Positions 1 to 7,391 of a DNA stretch of 27,134 bases are shown one piece after another; position 1 is the stretch's first letter, and every line of letters begins with the position of its first letter. The stretch comes from Prevotella sp. (GTDB lineage Bacteria; Bacteroidota; Bacteroidia; Bacteroidales; Bacteroidaceae), in the NCBI GenBank assembly GCA_022732315.1, contig JAIJUV010000018.1, positions 1 through 27,134 of the forward strand, read 5' to 3'. The notes beneath the pieces were generated by a model. That model was not told the origin of the DNA. It made no database searches and saw nothing but the letters and a program-made list of their open reading frames with translations. The position numbers and the translations under genes are program-made.

Positions 1-1327
1 GGTTAAGTTCGCCCGTATCCCTTCTTACAACGAGCTCTTCACCGGCGACCCAGTTTGGGCTACTCTCGAGGTAGGTGGTATGGGTCAGGATGGCCGCTCT
101 ATGGTTACCAAGAACGACTTCCGTTTCCTCCACACATTGGAGAACATGGGTCCTTCACCAGAGCCAAACCTCACTGTACTCTATAGCTCTCGCTTGCCAA
201 AGTCATTCAAGCACTACGCTTCTCTCATCTCTGTAAAGACAAGCTCTATCCAGTATGAGAACGACGATGTAATGCGCCCAGTTTGGGGTGACGACTATAG
301 CATCTGCTGCTGTGTATCTGCTACACAGACAGGTAAGGAGATGCAGTTCTTCGGTGCCCGTGCCAACTTGGCTAAGTGCTTGACCTACGCTGTTTCTGGC
401 GGTGTTGACTCAAAGACACGCGAGCAGTGCGGTCCTAAGTATCGCGCCGTTGAGGGTGATGTATTGACATACGAGGAGTTCATGCCACGTTTCATGGATA
501 TGATGGACTGGTTGGCTGGCGTTTATGTAAAGACATTGAACCTCATCCACTACATGCACGATAAGTACTTCTACGAGGCAGCAGAGTTGGCGCTCATCGA
601 TACAGATGTTCGTCGTACTTTCGCTACAGGTATCGCAGGTTTCAGCCACGTGGTTGACTCTATCTCAGCTATCAAGTATGCCAAGGTAAACATCGTCCGT
701 GATGAGACCGGTTTCCCTCTCAGCTTCAAGACCGAGGGCGACTTCCCACGTTACGGTAACGATGATGAGCGTGCTGATGAGATTGCAGTATGGTTGCTCA
801 AGACCTTCATGAACATGATCAAGAAGCATCATACATACCGCAATTCTGAGCCAACTACATCTATCCTGACTATCACATCAAATGTAGTATACGGTAAGTA
901 CACCAGCAATATGCCTGATGGTCGTCCAGCTGGTGCTCCATTGGCTCCAGGTGCTAACCCATCTTATGGTGCAGAGAAGAACGGTCTTTTGGCTTCATTG
1001 AACTCAGTAGCTAAGTTGCCATACGAGTATGCTCTCGATGGTATCTCTAATACTCAGACCATCAGTCCAGGTGCTCTCGGCCACAACGACGAGGAGCGTG
1101 CCCAGACATTGGTAGGTGTATTGGATGGTTACTTCAACCAGGGTTCTCACCACCTGAACGTGAACGTATTCGGTATCGACAAGCTCAAGGATGCGATGGA
1201 GCACCCAGAGAAGGAAGAGTACCAGAACTTCACCATCCGTGTAAGTGGTTACGCTGTTAAGTTCATCGACTTGACACGCGAGCAGCAGCTCGACGTAATC
1301 GCTCGTCAGGCTCACGAGAGACTCTAA
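1..1327 (+). CDS. pflB: Formate C-acetyltransferase (pyruvate formate-lyase), C-terminal part
   Basis: This glycyl-radical enzyme splits pyruvate and CoA into acetyl-CoA and formate in the anaerobic cytoplasm. The gene enters from the left edge: codons read in frame from base 2 ([17 protein letters not shown]...), so the N-terminal part lies outside the window. The active-site cysteine pair sits in [10 protein letters not shown], which matches DDYAIACCVS of E. coli PFL and has one extra preceding Cys. It is followed by the conserved [15 protein letters not shown] block. The glycyl-radical loop RVSGYAVKF lies near the C-terminus, with 25 residues after the radical Gly as in E. coli PflB. The activase gene pflA follows about 0.5 kb downstream on the same strand. 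Codon use looks like that of a highly expressed gene. Family assignment is secure; no start can be given. Confidence 0.97.
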   Translation, partial: VKFARIPSYNELFTGDPVWATLEVGGMGQDGRSMVTKNDFRFLHTLENMGPSPEPNLTVLYSSRLPKSFKHYASLISVKTSSIQYENDDVMRPVWGDDYSICCCVSATQTGKEMQFFGARANLAKCLTYAVSGGVDSKTREQCGPKYRAVEGDVLTYEEFMPRFMDMMDWLAGVYVKTLNLIHYMHDKYFYEAAELALIDTDVRRTFATGIAGFSHVVDSISAIKYAKVNIVRDETGFPLSFKTEGDFPRYGNDDERADEIAVWLLKTFMNMIKKHHTYRNSEPTTSILTITSNVVYGKYTSNMPDGRPAGAPLAPGANPSYGAEKNGLLASLNSVAKLPYEYALDGISNTQTISPGALGHNDEERAQTLVGVLDGYFNQGSHHLNVNVFGIDKLKDAMEHPEKEEYQNFTIRVSGYAVKFIDLTREQQLDVIARQAHERL

Positions 1328-1386
1328 GGAAGTGAAGAATGAAGAGGGAAGAGTGAAGAATTCTCTTGTCTCTTTGTAACATATAG

Positions 1387-1435
1387 ATTGCCCGCTAGAT
1401 TTTCTTTCCGAGGATATTTAGCGGGCAATTTAGCT
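1387..1435 (+). terminator. Probable terminator after pflB
   Basis: A perfect 11-bp stem (ATTGCCCGCTA at 1387-1397 with its complement at 1419-1429) encloses a 21-nt loop about 60 nt after the pflB stop. The trailing run is only TTTAGCTTAAC, so the U-tract is weak. Termination may be partial, allowing some readthrough towards pflA. Confidence 0.55.
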
Positions 1436-1471
1436 TAACATTATAGTCCTGAAGTTTCGCATGTGGTTCAA

Positions 1472-1672
1472 GTACGGGCTGAAGGCCCAAAAGCTCTTAG
1501 CCCAGGGCATCGCCCTGGGTATAATGGCAGCCAACAAGGCGCCCTGTAAGGGCAAAAGCCTTATAAATTGCTTGGTACTTGAAAGCTTTTGCCCTTACAG
1601 GGCGACAGGTGTACGTCCATAAATACCCAGGGCGATGCCCTGGGCTAGGAGCTTCTGCCCTTTCAGGGCGTA
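1472..1672. repeat. Nested REP-like palindromic element
   Basis: About 200 bp of GC-rich nested inverted repeats lie between pflB and pflA. The outer arms are 1476-1522 and 1623-1669 (47 bp each, 7 mismatches; the 25 bp nearest the centre match perfectly and contain CCCAGGGCATCGCCCTGGG, itself a hairpin). The inner arms are 1540-1562 and 1582-1604 (23 bp, 1 mismatch), each containing CGCCCTGTAAGGGC. The outer ends each fold alone (GGGC/GCCC stems at 1476-1488 and 1657-1669). The layout resembles REP/BIME-type elements mobilised by RAYT transposases; no such transposase is in the window. A 63-codon ORF on the minus strand (1497-1688) is only a by-product of the palindrome. Confidence 0.8.
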
Positions 1673-1740
1673 TGGAGTTTACATGCAAAACTTGAGCAAC
1701 TTAATATTATATTCTTAAAAAAGAAAGGAAAATAGATATA

Positions 1741-1848
1741 ATGGGACTGATTTATTTTTTAGGTGCCGTAACTTTTTTGATTTGCGGAGCATGTTTAACT
1801 CTTGTTTATATAATCCACAAACAAGAAAAAACTGAAGCTGGCGCATGA
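1741..1848 (+). CDS. 35-residue single-pass membrane microprotein overlapping pflA
   Basis: The ORF begins MGLIYFLGAVTFLICGACL and continues TLVYIIHKQ to a charged tail ending EKTEAGA. Residues 3-25 form one strongly hydrophobic segment with two Cys, followed by a short polar tail starting HKQEK, so an N-out or N-in single-pass inner membrane peptide is likely. A purine-rich AAAGGA lies about 13 bases before the ATG, a better ribosome site than most genes here have. Its stop overlaps the pflA start as ATGA at 1845-1848, the usual arrangement for translational coupling. I do not recognise the family. Small membrane subunits of oxidases and transporters have this look, but no partner is evident. 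It is real on the basis of start context, hydrophobic pattern and overlap; function is unknown. Confidence 0.65.
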   Translation: MGLIYFLGAVTFLICGACLTLVYIIHKQEKTEAGA

Positions 1849-2567
1849 AGGGATTTGTTCACAGCATAGAGAGCTTTGGTTCAGTAGATGGACCAGGCAT
1901 CCGATTTTTGATCTTTCTGCAAGGTTGTCCCATGCGCTGCCAGTTCTGCCACAACCCGGATTCCTGGAAGACGGGGGTAGGAGAAGAGTGGAGTGCCGAT
2001 GACCTGCTGGATAAGGCAGAGCGATTCAAGAGTTATTGGGGAGACAAGGGCGGCATCACCGTGAGCGGCGGAGAAGCCCTGATGCAGATAGACTTTCTCA
2101 TCGAACTTTTCGAGAAAGCCCATCAGCGTGGCATCAACACCTGTCTTGATACCTCGGCTCAACCTTTTAGGAAAGAAGGGGAAATGTTTGAGAAATTCGA
2201 GCGTCTGATGGCCGTTACCGATACCGTTCTTCTTGATATCAAGCATATCAATGATGAAGAGCATCGTAAACTCACGCTTCATTCCAATAAGAACATACTC
2301 GATTGTGCCCGCTACCTCAGCGAGATACACAAGCCGGTATGGATTCGTCATGTCCTGATTCCAGGCATCACGGATAAGGATGAATATCTGCAGCAGCTTC
2401 GCAGCTTCCTCGATACGCTCACCAACATCGAGCGCATAGATATCCTGCCTTATCATACACTGGGTGTATATAAGTACGAGAAACTCGGTATCCCTTACCC
2501 TTTGCAAGGGATAGAGTCTCCTTCAAAAGATCGCATTGATCATGCCAATGCGATACTTCAGAAATAA
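1845..2567 (+). CDS. pflA: Pyruvate formate-lyase activating enzyme (radical SAM)
   Basis: PflA uses a [4Fe-4S] cluster and S-adenosylmethionine to place the glycyl radical on PflB. The radical SAM motif CxxxCxxC is at C28, C32 and C35 in LQGCPMRCQFCHNPDSW, and the SAM-binding GGE motif appears as TVSGGEALMQ. The N-terminal SIESFGSVDGPGIRF signature is typical of PflA. At 240 residues it has the usual length. The start at 1845 overlaps the stop of the upstream microprotein. pflB is just upstream, as expected. It converges with the response regulator gene 2579-3052, with a shared hairpin between them. Confidence 0.96.
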   Translation: MKGFVHSIESFGSVDGPGIRFLIFLQGCPMRCQFCHNPDSWKTGVGEEWSADDLLDKAERFKSYWGDKGGITVSGGEALMQIDFLIELFEKAHQRGINTCLDTSAQPFRKEGEMFEKFERLMAVTDTVLLDIKHINDEEHRKLTLHSNKNILDCARYLSEIHKPVWIRHVLIPGITDKDEYLQQLRSFLDTLTNIERIDILPYHTLGVYKYEKLGIPYPLQGIESPSKDRIDHANAILQK

Positions 2568-2571
2568 TTTC

Positions 2572-2606
2572 AATGGATTCAGCCAGTATATTTGGCTGGA
2601 TCCATT
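2572..2606. terminator. Bidirectional terminator-like hairpin between convergent genes
   Basis: AATGGATTCAGCCA (2572-2585) pairs with TGGCTGGATCCATT (2593-2606), a 14-bp stem with one G-T pair and a 7-nt loop. It lies between the pflA stop and the end of the response regulator gene, whose last codons form part of the stem. T-rich bases follow on both strands (TTTC on plus, GAAATTATTT on minus). Confidence 0.6.
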
Positions 2607-3052
2607 TCTACTACTGATGCAGGCGGTGTCTTCAGCTGATGCTGCTCAGCCTTAGGCTCATACTCTGCAAACTTCACATTTCGCATTTGGGTCTCTACTG
2701 AGCTGATGATGCGGCCCGGAATGATAGGCTTTGCCACATAGTCGTTCACACCCATTTCGTAACACTCATCAATGTTGTCCTTGTTGTTGAGCAGGGAGGT
2801 GATGATGATAATCATTTCATTCTTGTCGTAACGGGCTCTTACATGCTCAATTACATCCCAACCATTAACTTCTGGCATCATCAAGTCGAGCAAGATGATG
2901 TTAGGTCTGAAGGTTTCTACCAGCTGGATGGCTTCCTTGCCACCGTAGGCTTTCTTGATTTCGATGTCCAGATTGCTGAGCATATTCACCATTTGTGCTA
3001 TGTTTTCAGCAATGTCATCTACTATTAAAACTCTGCACTTACTCATACTCAT
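2579..3052 (-). CDS. Single-domain response regulator (CheY-like receiver)
   Basis: The 157-residue protein is a receiver domain with the full set of phosphorylation residues: acidic pair D12/D13, phospho-acceptor D56 in IILLDLMMPEVNGWD, T85 in the IIIITS strand, and K108 in DYVAKPI. No output domain follows; the last 35 or so residues are a Pro/Gln/Glu-rich tail. It is the last gene of the minus-strand exopolysaccharide operon, 31 bases after the dehydrogenase, so it probably regulates the synthase by protein contact rather than by DNA binding (inference). Its kinase is not in the window. M3 (ending at 3046) is an equally possible start. The last codons overlap the shared terminator hairpin. 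Confidence 0.9.
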   Translation of the reverse strand: MSMSKCRVLIVDDIAENIAQMVNMLSNLDIEIKKAYGGKEAIQLVETFRPNIILLDLMMPEVNGWDVIEHVRARYDKNEMIIIITSLLNNKDNIDECYEMGVNDYVAKPIIPGRIISSVETQMRNVKFAEYEPKAEQHQLKTPPASVVEMDPAKYTG

Positions 3053-3083
3053 GCTATTTTAGTTCTCGTTTTTTAGGGCATGC

Positions 3084-4340
3084 CTAAGTTCTCGCTTTAT
3101 GAATTCCATAGATATCGCAAATGAAACCCTTGTCTGTGAGAATCTTACTCATGTCTATGTTATTAAATATCTTATGGTTCGTTCCGATTACGACGATCTG
3201 ATACTGCTTGTTGAGCACCGCCTCGTCGCCGGTTACTTTAATTCCGTATTCTTCTTTCACTTCGTCTCTGTCTACCAATGGGTCGTAGAGGGTCGTCTTG
3301 TAGCCGGCTCCCACCAGGTTGATGTAGAGGTCAGCCACCTTGGTGTTGCGGATGTCGTCGCTGTCGGGCTTGAAAGAGAAGCCCAGAATCAGCACGTTGG
3401 TCTCGGGAGCCACGAACTTTCTGTTCTCGCAGGCACTCTTGATCTTACCCGCCATCCAAACCGCCATCTGCTCGTTCACCTCGCGTGCCGTAGAGAGGAG
3501 TGACGGAACCACATCCACTTCCTGAGCCTTGTTGATGAGGTAGTAAGGATCCACGGCGATGCAATGGCCGCCCACCAGTCCCGGTGTGGCAGGAACGAAG
3601 TTCCATTTGGTCTTTGCCGCTGCCGTTACGTCCTCAATGCTGATGCCCATCTTGTCGAAGATTTTCTCCATCTCGTTGAAGAAGGCTATCTGCACGTCGC
3701 GCTGGCAGTTTTCCATCAGTTTGCAGGCCTCTGCCACCCTGATACTTGGCGCCTTGTGGGTGCCGTGGGTAAGTACCGAAGCATAGAGACTGTCGATAAT
3801 CGCGGCTGCCTCAGGGGTAGAACCGCTGGTTACCTTCACAATGTTCTCGATGGTGTGCACCGTGTCGCCCGGATTGATGCGCTCTGGTGAGAAACCAACG
3901 TAGAAACTCTGGTTAAGTTTTAGTCCTGAGGTTGCCTCAAGCAGTGGGGCGCATACTTCTTCGGTGAGTCCCGGATATACGGTTGATTCGTATACCACGA
4001 TATCGCCTTCCTTCAGAATGCTGCCCACGGAGCGTGTGGCATTTCTTACGCAGCTGATGTCTGGCTTGTTCGACTTGTTGACGGGCGTTGGCACTGCGAT
4101 GATATACACATTGCAGGTTCTGAGGTCTTCTATATCGCTCGTCAACTTCAGCCCGTGAGCCAAAGCCTTCGACAGTTGTTTGTTGTCAGACATTTGCCTG
4201 TTGGCGAGTTTATCCACCTTGGCGGCATTGATGTCGTAACCCCATGTCTCATATTTCTTTGAGAATAAGCAGGCAAGGGGGGTACCCACATAACCCAATC
4301 CTATTACTCCTATCTTAAACTCAAAAGATTTGTTTATCAT
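3084..4340 (-). CDS. UDP-N-acetylhexosamine 6-dehydrogenase, TviB/WbpO/CapL type
   Basis: The enzyme oxidises C6 of a UDP-sugar to the uronic acid using two NAD+. The N-terminal Rossmann motif is GVIGLGYVG (residues 11-19). GDIVVYESTVYPG and FYVGFSPERINPGD are the family blocks. The catalytic Cys is C260 in GLVGGHCIAVDPYYL, with EACKLMEN (K207) as the central helix motif. The C-terminal substrate domain carries LGFSFKPDSDDIRNT. The sequence is much closer to TviB (UDP-GlcNAc to UDP-GlcNAcA) than to plain UDP-glucose dehydrogenases, judged from remembered TviB blocks, so the exported polymer probably contains HexNAcA. 418 residues is the normal length. It sits in the operon after the GT2 synthase. 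Confidence 0.92.
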   Translation of the reverse strand: MINKSFEFKIGVIGLGYVGTPLACLFSKKYETWGYDINAAKVDKLANRQMSDNKQLSKALAHGLKLTSDIEDLRTCNVYIIAVPTPVNKSNKPDISCVRNATRSVGSILKEGDIVVYESTVYPGLTEEVCAPLLEATSGLKLNQSFYVGFSPERINPGDTVHTIENIVKVTSGSTPEAAAIIDSLYASVLTHGTHKAPSIRVAEACKLMENCQRDVQIAFFNEMEKIFDKMGISIEDVTAAAKTKWNFVPATPGLVGGHCIAVDPYYLINKAQEVDVVPSLLSTAREVNEQMAVWMAGKIKSACENRKFVAPETNVLILGFSFKPDSDDIRNTKVADLYINLVGAGYKTTLYDPLVDRDEVKEEYGIKVTGDEAVLNKQYQIVVIGTNHKIFNNIDMSKILTDKGFICDIYGIHKART

Positions 4341-4378
4341 ATAATATCGTTTTATTAATTGTTTAATTTCTATTTTGA

Positions 4379-4432
4379 TTTCCCAGGCGTCCGTTTCCCA
4401 GACGTCTGTTTCCCTGTCATCCGTTTCCCAGG
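4379..4432 (-). repeat. 15-bp tandem repeat in the GT2-dehydrogenase gap
   Basis: Three full units and one partial unit start with TTTCCC at 4379, 4394, 4409 and 4424 (TTTCCCAGGCGTCCG, TTTCCCAGACGTCTG, TTTCCCTGTCATCCG, TTTCCCAGG). They fill half of the 102-base gap between the synthase stop and the dehydrogenase start. On the transcribed strand each unit reads as a GGGAAA motif that could mimic a ribosome site. Copy number may vary between strains. Confidence 0.75.
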
Positions 4433-4442
4433 TCAGTAAACC

Positions 4443-5759
4443 TTAGATACCTTCCAGCTGAGCATAGCGGGAGGTCTTTTTCGGATTCCAGGCATCCTTG
4501 TAGGATGTTCTGAAGAACAGCTCCTGCAGATGTGCCGAGAGTCGGGCAAAGCGCAGGAAGTAACCTGTGTATGGCGACATCAGCGGCGTGAACCTGTAGA
4601 GGAACAGTGCCGTCTTCTTTCTTTCCGTTACCAGAAGCACCAGCAGGAAGGCAAACTGCGAGAAGCATACTCGGATAAAGTAGCCCAGAGCCAGCACCTC
4701 CACGATGTGCGTGTTGAAGGTAATCGCCAGGTTGATGATATACCACAGCCACAGGAAGTTGAGGAAGCAGTCGAACATCACGCTCTCCATGTTGGATATC
4801 CAGTTCAGGATGCTCCAGTTCTTGGTAGGCAGCAGGATGTCGATGTGCTTGCGCAGGCGGAATCTCACGAGCGATCGCGACCATCTTATTCTCTGGTGAT
4901 AGAGCTTGTTCCATTTGGTAGGCACGTTGGTCATGCAGATGGCATCCTCCACGAATTTCACCTTGTAGCCTGCCTTTCTTATCTTCTGCGTCAGGTCGCC
5001 GTCGAGTCCCGGTCCTATGTCCCAGTATCCCACCTCCTTGAGCGTCTGCGTCTCGAAAGCGCCGAAGGCTCCCGAAATGATATGGTAGATGCCCAGTTCG
5101 CTGGTCACGATGCGTCCCACCTGTATTCGCTTCAGGTATTCAAAAGCCTGCAGCGACGAGCAGATGCTTGCCTTGTAGTTTCTCACCTCAATGCATCCAC
5201 CCACGGCTTTCACCTCTCCATCCAGATAGAATGGGATGAGCACTTTCTCCAGGGCATCGCGGTCGAGCGAGGAGTCGGCGTCGAGGCTCACGATGTATTT
5301 GCCCCTTGCCATGAAGGCTCCGTAGTTGCTGGCTGCTGCCTTTCCGCCACGGGTTTCCAGTCGCAGATAGTGCGTAATGAGTTTCGCACGATACAGGTCG
5401 GTGCATATCAGTTTGGTGTCGTCGTCGCTACCGTCGTCCACCACGATGATTTCGTAGTTCCGGTAGGTCTGCTCGTTCAGCGACTTCACCATCTTATAGA
5501 TGTTCTTGCCTTCGTTCTTTCCCGGCACCAGGATGCTGATGAGGGGATTCTCTCGGTAGAGATAGAACTTGGCAATCTCGTTTTCCTTTTCTCTCTTGTT
5601 CCTGTCCATCAGGCGCCAGAAGATCACCAGGTATTCCAGGATGTAGTATCTCGGCATCTCGATGTAGAAGAGAAACCAGTAGGTGTTCACGATGCTCGAC
5701 AGCGAGAGTGTCGATATCCAGTCCCAGAAGTGGTTTAAGTTTTCTGCAATGTTAAACAT
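4443..5759 (-). CDS. Processive family 2 glycosyltransferase, polysaccharide synthase
   Basis: This inner membrane enzyme would polymerise and extrude the exopolysaccharide. A hydrophobic N-terminal segment (about 25-50) is followed by the cytosolic GT-A domain: ISILVPGKNEG (74-84), UDP-binding VVDDGSDDD (D108/D109), metal-binding LDADS (D160/D162), the base region GPGLDGDLTQ (D253 where most relatives have ED) and QxxRW as QRIRW (289-293). The QxxRW motif marks processive synthases such as cellulose, alginate (Alg8) and poly-GlcNAc synthases. Hydrophobic helices follow at about 327-347 and 353-378. AAAGGGAA lies about 10 bases before the start. It is 27 bases after the TackOD1-like gene and before the UDP-sugar dehydrogenase, which points to an activated uronic sugar as substrate. 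The exact polymer cannot be read from sequence. Confidence 0.92.
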   Translation of the reverse strand: MFNIAENLNHFWDWISTLSLSSIVNTYWFLFYIEMPRYYILEYLVIFWRLMDRNKREKENEIAKFYLYRENPLISILVPGKNEGKNIYKMVKSLNEQTYRNYEIIVVDDGSDDDTKLICTDLYRAKLITHYLRLETRGGKAAASNYGAFMARGKYIVSLDADSSLDRDALEKVLIPFYLDGEVKAVGGCIEVRNYKASICSSLQAFEYLKRIQVGRIVTSELGIYHIISGAFGAFETQTLKEVGYWDIGPGLDGDLTQKIRKAGYKVKFVEDAICMTNVPTKWNKLYHQRIRWSRSLVRFRLRKHIDILLPTKNWSILNWISNMESVMFDCFLNFLWLWYIINLAITFNTHIVEVLALGYFIRVCFSQFAFLLVLLVTERKKTALFLYRFTPLMSPYTGYFLRFARLSAHLQELFFRTSYKDAWNPKKTSRYAQLEGI

Positions 5760-5786
5760 AGGCGTAGTTCCCTTTCTTCTGTTTAC

Positions 5787-7391
5787 TTATCTCAGCACGG
5801 TGAGCGTCAGGATGGAAAGCAGTATCAGTACGCCGGCGATGAGGATGAGCACGGCTACCAGCTGCTTGTAGAGTTTCACGCGCTTCATGATCTTGTCGTC
5901 TTCCTTCGGAGTGAGGTCGAGTGTTTCCTGTTGTGGTTTCACTTCCTCTTCTTCCGATATTGGCGATTCTGCGTAGCCACAGTAGTCATCCGGCGTCAGC
6001 TCTATGAAGCTCATCTGGTTGAAGAAGTCTTCATATTGTCCGCTGGTCAGTGCTCTCTTCGTGCTCAGCACGCAGCATGCTATCTGTTCCGGTTCTATGT
6101 CGGACGCTATCTTGCGGATGGCCTTCGACATCTCCTGGCTTAGCTGTTGCTGTGCCGCTTCCACGCTCATGTCGTCGAACGCCATGAAGGTGACGTAGAA
6201 GATGTTGTTGTTGTAGGATACCTTGTGACTGTTGAAGAGGCGGCAGAACTGAGCCTGGATAGACTCCTTGATTCTCACTGTCTCCTGGTTCTTGTCGAGT
6301 ATCCATATCTTGCCCACCATCACGGTCAGCTCGTCCTTGCGGTATGTCTCCAGCAACTGGCGGCGCAGGCGGCTGATCAGCAGCGAGTATTCCATATAGT
6401 TATCGTATGTGTTCGACATGTTGCTGAACATGAGTCCAGTTTTTGTCAGCATACGGATTCCTTCTTCCGTTATCTCATAGTCTACCACATCTCGCGGCAC
6501 CAGTGCATTCACCGGATAGGTGCTCTGGCAGTAGCAGCAGGTGGCCTTGGTCAGTGGGGTGGTGAACGAATTCTCGCAGTCGTTGCAGGAGTAAATCACC
6601 GCCGGACGGTCGTAGTCCACACCAATGTGGCGCAGCTTCTTGTGACACTTCGGGCAGATGAGCATACCACCCACATTATAGGCACTTTCCGGAGCCACGT
6701 TGGCGCAGGAGAAGTGGTGGATGATGTTCTGAATCTTCAGGTTAGAGCTGCCGCAGTTGGGGCAGCACTCCGTGTAGAGCAGATGGCTGTGGTTGCACTT
6801 AGGGCAGAGGTGCTCCTTGATGAGGTAGTGACTCTTGCGCAGTGCTCCGCATTCCACCATACTGTCCTTGAAGGTAAACATTTCGGCAAGATGAAAGAGG
6901 CTCATGCTGTGGTAGTGCTCGAAGATAGGGTTGATGTAACCCAGCGACGATTTCTCCATCAGTCGGTGGCCCAGCACTCTCAGGTCTCTGGATAGTAGGT
7001 ATCTCAGGATGTTGGAGAACAGCTGGTTGGGCTGCGTAGGTCGTGCTATCTCCTGCTTGATGCCATATTTCTCCTTGGCTTTCTTAATCCTGTCGATAAT
7101 CTCGTACACCTTCTCGTTGCTCATGTCGCTCACGTAAGCATCCACGATGTAGTCAATCATCTGTTCCTTTCCCGATACCGCCGTGTTGGCAAATAACGGT
7201 TTGTAGCTGCATTTATACGATAGGATAGGGCTGGCTCCAAACATGATTGCATGGAACGCACGCTCACTCGTCGTATTGATGTATATGCAATCGAAGTAGT
7301 CGGACTGGATATCTGGTGTTGAGTCAACATCTATGAAGCTGTCGATGGTCAGCACCATGTCTCCACGCTTGTTTCTTCTGAGTCCAATCAT
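5787..7391 (-). CDS. Tail-anchored zinc-ribbon (TackOD1-like) protein with degenerate GGDEF-like domain
   Basis: The 534-residue protein has four parts. Residues 1-140 form an alpha/beta region that could be a relic receiver. Residues 185-290 carry five Cys pairs (C196/C199, C210/C213, C246/C249, C269/C272, C285/C288) with the block IIHHFSC...LICPKCHKKLRHIGVDYDRP, which I recognise as the TackOD1 zinc-binding output domain. Residues 335-465 resemble a GGDEF fold in layout, but the signature YGGDEF is replaced by YNNNIF (393-398), so cyclase activity is not expected. Residues 509-533 form one C-terminal membrane helix. Its start overlaps the membrane fusion gene stop as ATGA (7388-7391). It probably regulates or scaffolds the synthase from the cytosolic face, a role filled by the PilZ part of Alg44 in alginate systems (inference). 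Gene call is certain; domain calls come from memory. Confidence 0.8.
   Translation of the reverse strand: MIGLRRNKRGDMVLTIDSFIDVDSTPDIQSDYFDCIYINTTSERAFHAIMFGASPILSYKCSYKPLFANTAVSGKEQMIDYIVDAYVSDMSNEKVYEIIDRIKKAKEKYGIKQEIARPTQPNQLFSNILRYLLSRDLRVLGHRLMEKSSLGYINPIFEHYHSMSLFHLAEMFTFKDSMVECGALRKSHYLIKEHLCPKCNHSHLLYTECCPNCGSSNLKIQNIIHHFSCANVAPESAYNVGGMLICPKCHKKLRHIGVDYDRPAVIYSCNDCENSFTTPLTKATCCYCQSTYPVNALVPRDVVDYEITEEGIRMLTKTGLMFSNMSNTYDNYMEYSLLISRLRRQLLETYRKDELTVMVGKIWILDKNQETVRIKESIQAQFCRLFNSHKVSYNNNIFYVTFMAFDDMSVEAAQQQLSQEMSKAIRKIASDIEPEQIACCVLSTKRALTSGQYEDFFNQMSFIELTPDDYCGYAESPISEEEEVKPQQETLDLTPKEDDKIMKRVKLYKQLVAVLILIAGVLILLSILTLTVLR

Noticed and set aside
1497..1688. 63-codon ORF on the minus strand
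   Set aside because: It lies wholly within the nested palindrome and its Pro/Arg-rich sequence follows from the GC-rich arms.
4530..5738. 402-codon open frame on the plus strand
   Set aside because: It is antisense to the GT2 synthase, rich in His/Val/Gln as expected for a shadow frame, and has no family features.
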